Shown here one piece after another: positions 31,472-32,812 of a stretch of 32,812 nt of DNA. The notes under the pieces were generated by a model. The model saw nothing but the letters and a program-made list of their open reading frames with translations, did no database searches and was not told the DNA's origin. Position 1 is the first letter of the stretch; every line of letters begins with the position of its first letter. The stretch comes from an uncultured Pedobacter sp. (GTDB taxonomy: Bacteria; Bacteroidota; Bacteroidia; Sphingobacteriales; Sphingobacteriaceae). The stretch covers positions 1 through 32,812 of the forward strand of contig NZ_CAJYOJ010000065.1 in assembly GCF_913776295.1 (NCBI RefSeq). Reading direction: 5' to 3'. The position numbers and the translations under genes were made by a program.

Positions 31472-32812
31472 ATGCTTAAAGGATTTTTTAACGTACCTAC
31501 CCCGGTTAACGAGCCCATTAACAGCTATGCACCAGGCACAAAAGAGCGTTCGCTTTTAAAAGAGGCTATTGCCGATGCGCGTGCTAAACAATTGGATATT
31601 CCGATGTTTATTGGCGGAAAAGAGGTGCATACTCAAAATAAAAAGAAAGTTGTGGTTCCACACGATCATCAACATGTACTGGCTACCTTTAGTTATGGCG
31701 ATAAAGGCCATGTAAAAGAAGCCATAGACGCTGCCCTGGCAGCCAAAGCAAATTGGGAAGCTTTAGCCTGGGAACATAGAGCTGCTATTTTTATGAAAGC
31801 TGCTGATTTGTTTGCGACTAAATACCGCTATCAAATTAATGCGGCAACCATGCTTGGGCAAAGTAAAAATGCCTATCAGGCTGAAATTGATGCTGCTTGC
31901 GAACTGGTAGATTTTCTGCGTTTTAACGTGAGTTATATGCAGGATATTTATGGACAACAGCCGCCTGTATCGCCAAATGGCATGTGGAACAGAACAGAAC
32001 AACGCCCTTTGGAGGGATTTATATTTGCTTTAACACCTTTCAACTTTACGGCGATTGCAGGTAATTTACCTGCCTGTGTGGCCATGATGGGTAATGTTGT
32101 GGTATGGAAGCCTGCAGATACGCAAGTTTATGCGGCCAATGTAATTATGCAGGTTTTCCGCGAAGCTGGCTTACCTGACGGCGTAATCAATCTTATTTTT
32201 GCAGACGGACCTGAAGTTGGCGAGGTAATTTTTAACCATGCTGATTTTGCTGGCATCCACTTTACAGGCTCAACAAAAGTTTTTCAGGAAATCTGGAAAA
32301 CAATCGGAACAAACATCCACAAATACAAATCATATCCACGCATTGTTGGAGAAACGGGCGGTAAAGATTTTATCCTGGTTCACCCAAGTGCAGATGTTGC
32401 TGCTTCGGTTACGGCAATTGTTAGGGGCGCTTTCGAATATCAGGGACAAAAATGTTCTGCAGCCAGCCGTACTTATATCCCAAAAAGCCTTTGGCCGGAG
32501 ATTAAACAATTAATGTTAAAAGATCTAGCCTCATTTAAAATGGGCGGAACAGAAGATTTCGGCAACTTTATTAATGCCGTTATTGATGAGCGTTCTTTCG
32601 ATAAACTGGCTAAATATATCGATCAGGCTAAACAAGATCAAGGTGTAGAAGTTATTGCCGGTGGCAACTATGATAAAAGCAAAGGTTATTTCATAGAACC
32701 TACCGTTCTAGTGGTTGACGATCCGAAATATACCACCATGTGTGAAGAGCTTTTTGGTCCGGTATTATCCGTTTATGTATACGAAGACCAGGAGTTTGAT
32801 CAGATTTTAGAA
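31472..32812 (+). CDS. pruA: L-glutamate gamma-semialdehyde (P5C) dehydrogenase, partial
   Basis: NAD-dependent aldehyde dehydrogenase that oxidises glutamate gamma-semialdehyde (from pyrroline-5-carboxylate) to glutamate, the second step of proline breakdown. The open frame starts at ATG 31472 and is still open at the window edge, giving 447 residues of an expected 540 or so. The start MLKGFFNVPTPVNEP is typical of the stand-alone P5C dehydrogenase group. Visible motifs are FALTPFNFTAIAGNLP (185-200, cofactor loop), HFTGSTKVF (263-271), the general-base Glu294 in VGETGGKD, and catalytic Cys328 in YQGQKCSAAS. There is no PutA fusion. It is separated from the polyketide operon by the repeat element and has its own promoter box, so it is probably unrelated to it. 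Confidence 0.95.
   Translation, partial: MLKGFFNVPTPVNEPINSYAPGTKERSLLKEAIADARAKQLDIPMFIGGKEVHTQNKKKVVVPHDHQHVLATFSYGDKGHVKEAIDAALAAKANWEALAWEHRAAIFMKAADLFATKYRYQINAATMLGQSKNAYQAEIDAACELVDFLRFNVSYMQDIYGQQPPVSPNGMWNRTEQRPLEGFIFALTPFNFTAIAGNLPACVAMMGNVVVWKPADTQVYAANVIMQVFREAGLPDGVINLIFADGPEVGEVIFNHADFAGIHFTGSTKVFQEIWKTIGTNIHKYKSYPRIVGETGGKDFILVHPSADVAASVTAIVRGAFEYQGQKCSAASRTYIPKSLWPEIKQLMLKDLASFKMGGTEDFGNFINAVIDERSFDKLAKYIDQAKQDQGVEVIAGGNYDKSKGYFIEPTVLVVDDPKYTTMCEELFGPVLSVYVYEDQEFDQILE

Overview
The window looks like a stretch of chromosome from a member of the Bacteroidota, most likely the Sphingobacteriaceae (Pedobacter or a close relative). The reasons are low GC, no Shine-Dalgarno-like leaders, several promoter boxes of the Bacteroidota TAnnTTTG type, and families typical of this phylum: Porin_10-type putative porin, PorT-like beta-barrels, DUF5606, DUF2007 and a 920-residue AcnB. 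The genus is inferred from protein flavour and was not checked by alignment.

Layout. 1-431: no gene supported. 432-4464 (minus): TolC-like channel, HlyD/MacA-like adaptor, gpsA. 4539-5195 (plus): polysaccharide deacetylase carrying an in-frame heptanucleotide repeat. 5568-10795 (plus): two different aconitases side by side (AcnB type, then mitochondrial type). 10932-13569: small beta-barrel protein, DUF2007/zinc-ribbon protein, GH1 beta-glucosidase. 13656-14093: tandem array of ~101-111 bp hairpin-rich units. 14094-17893: membrane MutS-like ATPase, RlmH, a 41-residue membrane peptide, DUF5606 protein, cyclophilin. 18046-20316 (plus): secreted protein often called 'asparagine synthetase B', and a PorT-like barrel. 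20395-24251 (minus): lpxK, purine nucleoside phosphorylase and putative porin as one operon. 24434-25573 (plus): membrane fatty-acid hydroxylase. 25897-31230 (plus): seven-gene biosynthetic operon. 31472 to the edge: pruA, cut by the window end.

The most interesting part is 25897-31230. Seven overlapping or closely spaced genes encode an FAD-dependent oxidoreductase, a SAM methyltransferase, a type III polyketide synthase, a FabZ-like dehydratase, a ketosynthase, an acyl carrier protein and a phosphopantetheinyl transferase. The likely logic is a small carrier-bound acyl-chain system that supplies a starter to the type III synthase, whose aromatic or pyrone product is then methylated and oxidised or reduced. 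The gene set recalls Streptomyces SrsABC and Azotobacter ArsABCD phenolic-lipid systems but matches neither. There is no ketoreductase, acyltransferase or exporter.

The second theme is non-coding structure. Phase-locked 7-bp repeats occur at 1441-1531, 1610-1644, 3061-3116, 4908-4991 (inside a gene) and 10794-10828. A hairpin-rich ~100-bp element forms a tandem array at 13656-14093 and appears again as one diverged copy at 31242-31340, there bounded by an 8-bp inverted repeat. Both copies lie right after a stop codon.
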